This document shows, piece after piece, positions 22,179 through 22,344 of a DNA stretch of 22,344 nucleotides. Positions within the stretch are counted from its first letter, which is position 1, and the number at the start of each line of letters is the position of its first letter. The notes under the pieces were generated by a model. That model worked only from the letters and a program-made list of their open reading frames with translations, did not search any database and was not told the origin of the DNA. This DNA is from a virus, in the IMG/VR virus record IMGVR_UViG_3300021961_000702, positions 1-22,344 of that record, one strand, 5' to 3'. The position numbers and the translations under genes are program-made.

Positions 22179-22187
22179 AATATATCC

Positions 22188-22344
22188 TTATGCTGTGGTT
22201 TGATATCCAACGCTATCATATCCAAAATTCATACCTAACATATATTCTTTTACAGCATTACTACCATATTTAGCTTGATAACCTGAATATAATTCTGCTA
22301 ATGCACTACGTTCTTGTGCAGACTCTCCAACTTGTACACCTTGT
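22188..22344 (-). CDS. C-terminal part of a truncated structural gene (51 residues visible)
   Basis: The frame is open to the window edge on the - strand and ends at TAA (22190-22188), nine bases before the next start. The visible tail (ESAQERSALAELYSGYQAK, then YGSNAVKEYMLGMNFGYD) is helical and aromatic, with no domain I can name. It opens the late operon seen here. Its start and full identity lie beyond position 22344. Confidence 0.75.
   Translation of the reverse strand, partial: QGVQVGESAQERSALAELYSGYQAKYGSNAVKEYMLGMNFGYDSVGYQTTA

Noticed and set aside
1-22344. tRNA genes, CRISPR arrays, integrase and attachment sites
   Set aside because: No T-loop-like GGTTCGA with a matching cloverleaf, no regular spaced repeats, and no recombinase motif were seen on either strand by eye.

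Overview
The window is an internal segment of a low-GC, tailed dsDNA phage genome, most likely a lytic marine podovirus of the broad T7-like group with an alphaproteobacterial host such as SAR11 or SAR116. The evidence is a T7-type primase-helicase, family A DNA polymerase, endonuclease I and gp2.5-like SSB, plus a class I ribonucleotide reductase, DUF3310, a T4-type lysozyme, a 3-TM holin and very large internal virion proteins. The host and environment are inferred from gene content, not read directly. Both window ends cut through genes. I found no tRNA, rRNA, CRISPR, integrase, RNA polymerase, terminase, portal or capsid gene here.

Positions 1-3140 (+ strand) hold about thirteen small, tightly packed, mostly unrecognised genes. 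Most start codons overlap the previous stop (ATGA, TAATG or TAGTG). One product (165 aa) belongs to a widespread phage family with motifs like the MSMEG_6572-type pyrimidine-dimer glycosylases, one looks like DUF3846, two have a membrane segment, and one is a small, strongly basic protein.

Positions 3141-9455 (+ strand) are the DNA replication and recombination block: a strong extended -10 promoter, a possibly near-leaderless 39-aa ORF, SSB, a small acidic protein, a hairpin, primase-helicase, DNA polymerase, a GIY-YIG/T5orf172 endonuclease wedged behind the polymerase, a PD-(D/E)XK exonuclease, endonuclease I (Holliday junction resolvase) and DUF3310. Positions 9445-12860 (+ strand) are the nucleotide block: nrdA, two small genes (one a zinc ribbon), nrdB and a small tail gene. 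Together these two blocks break down or recycle DNA, supply dNTPs, unwind, prime and copy the genome, and resolve branched intermediates.

Positions 12850-22344 (- strand) form a convergent late operon read right to left: a truncated structural gene, a 234-aa protein, a 702-aa and a 1782-aa putative ejection protein, then lysozyme, a 77-aa protein and holin. The two transcription units meet tail to tail with an 11-bp overlap of coding sequence at 12850-12860.

The main regulatory signal is a set of host sigma70-like promoters on the + strand. They include a perfect TTGACA-17-TATAAT at the exonuclease start, an extended -10 promoter ideally placed for nrdA, and a strong extended -10 promoter ahead of the SSB. 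This suggests that the replication genes are at least partly transcribed by host RNA polymerase.
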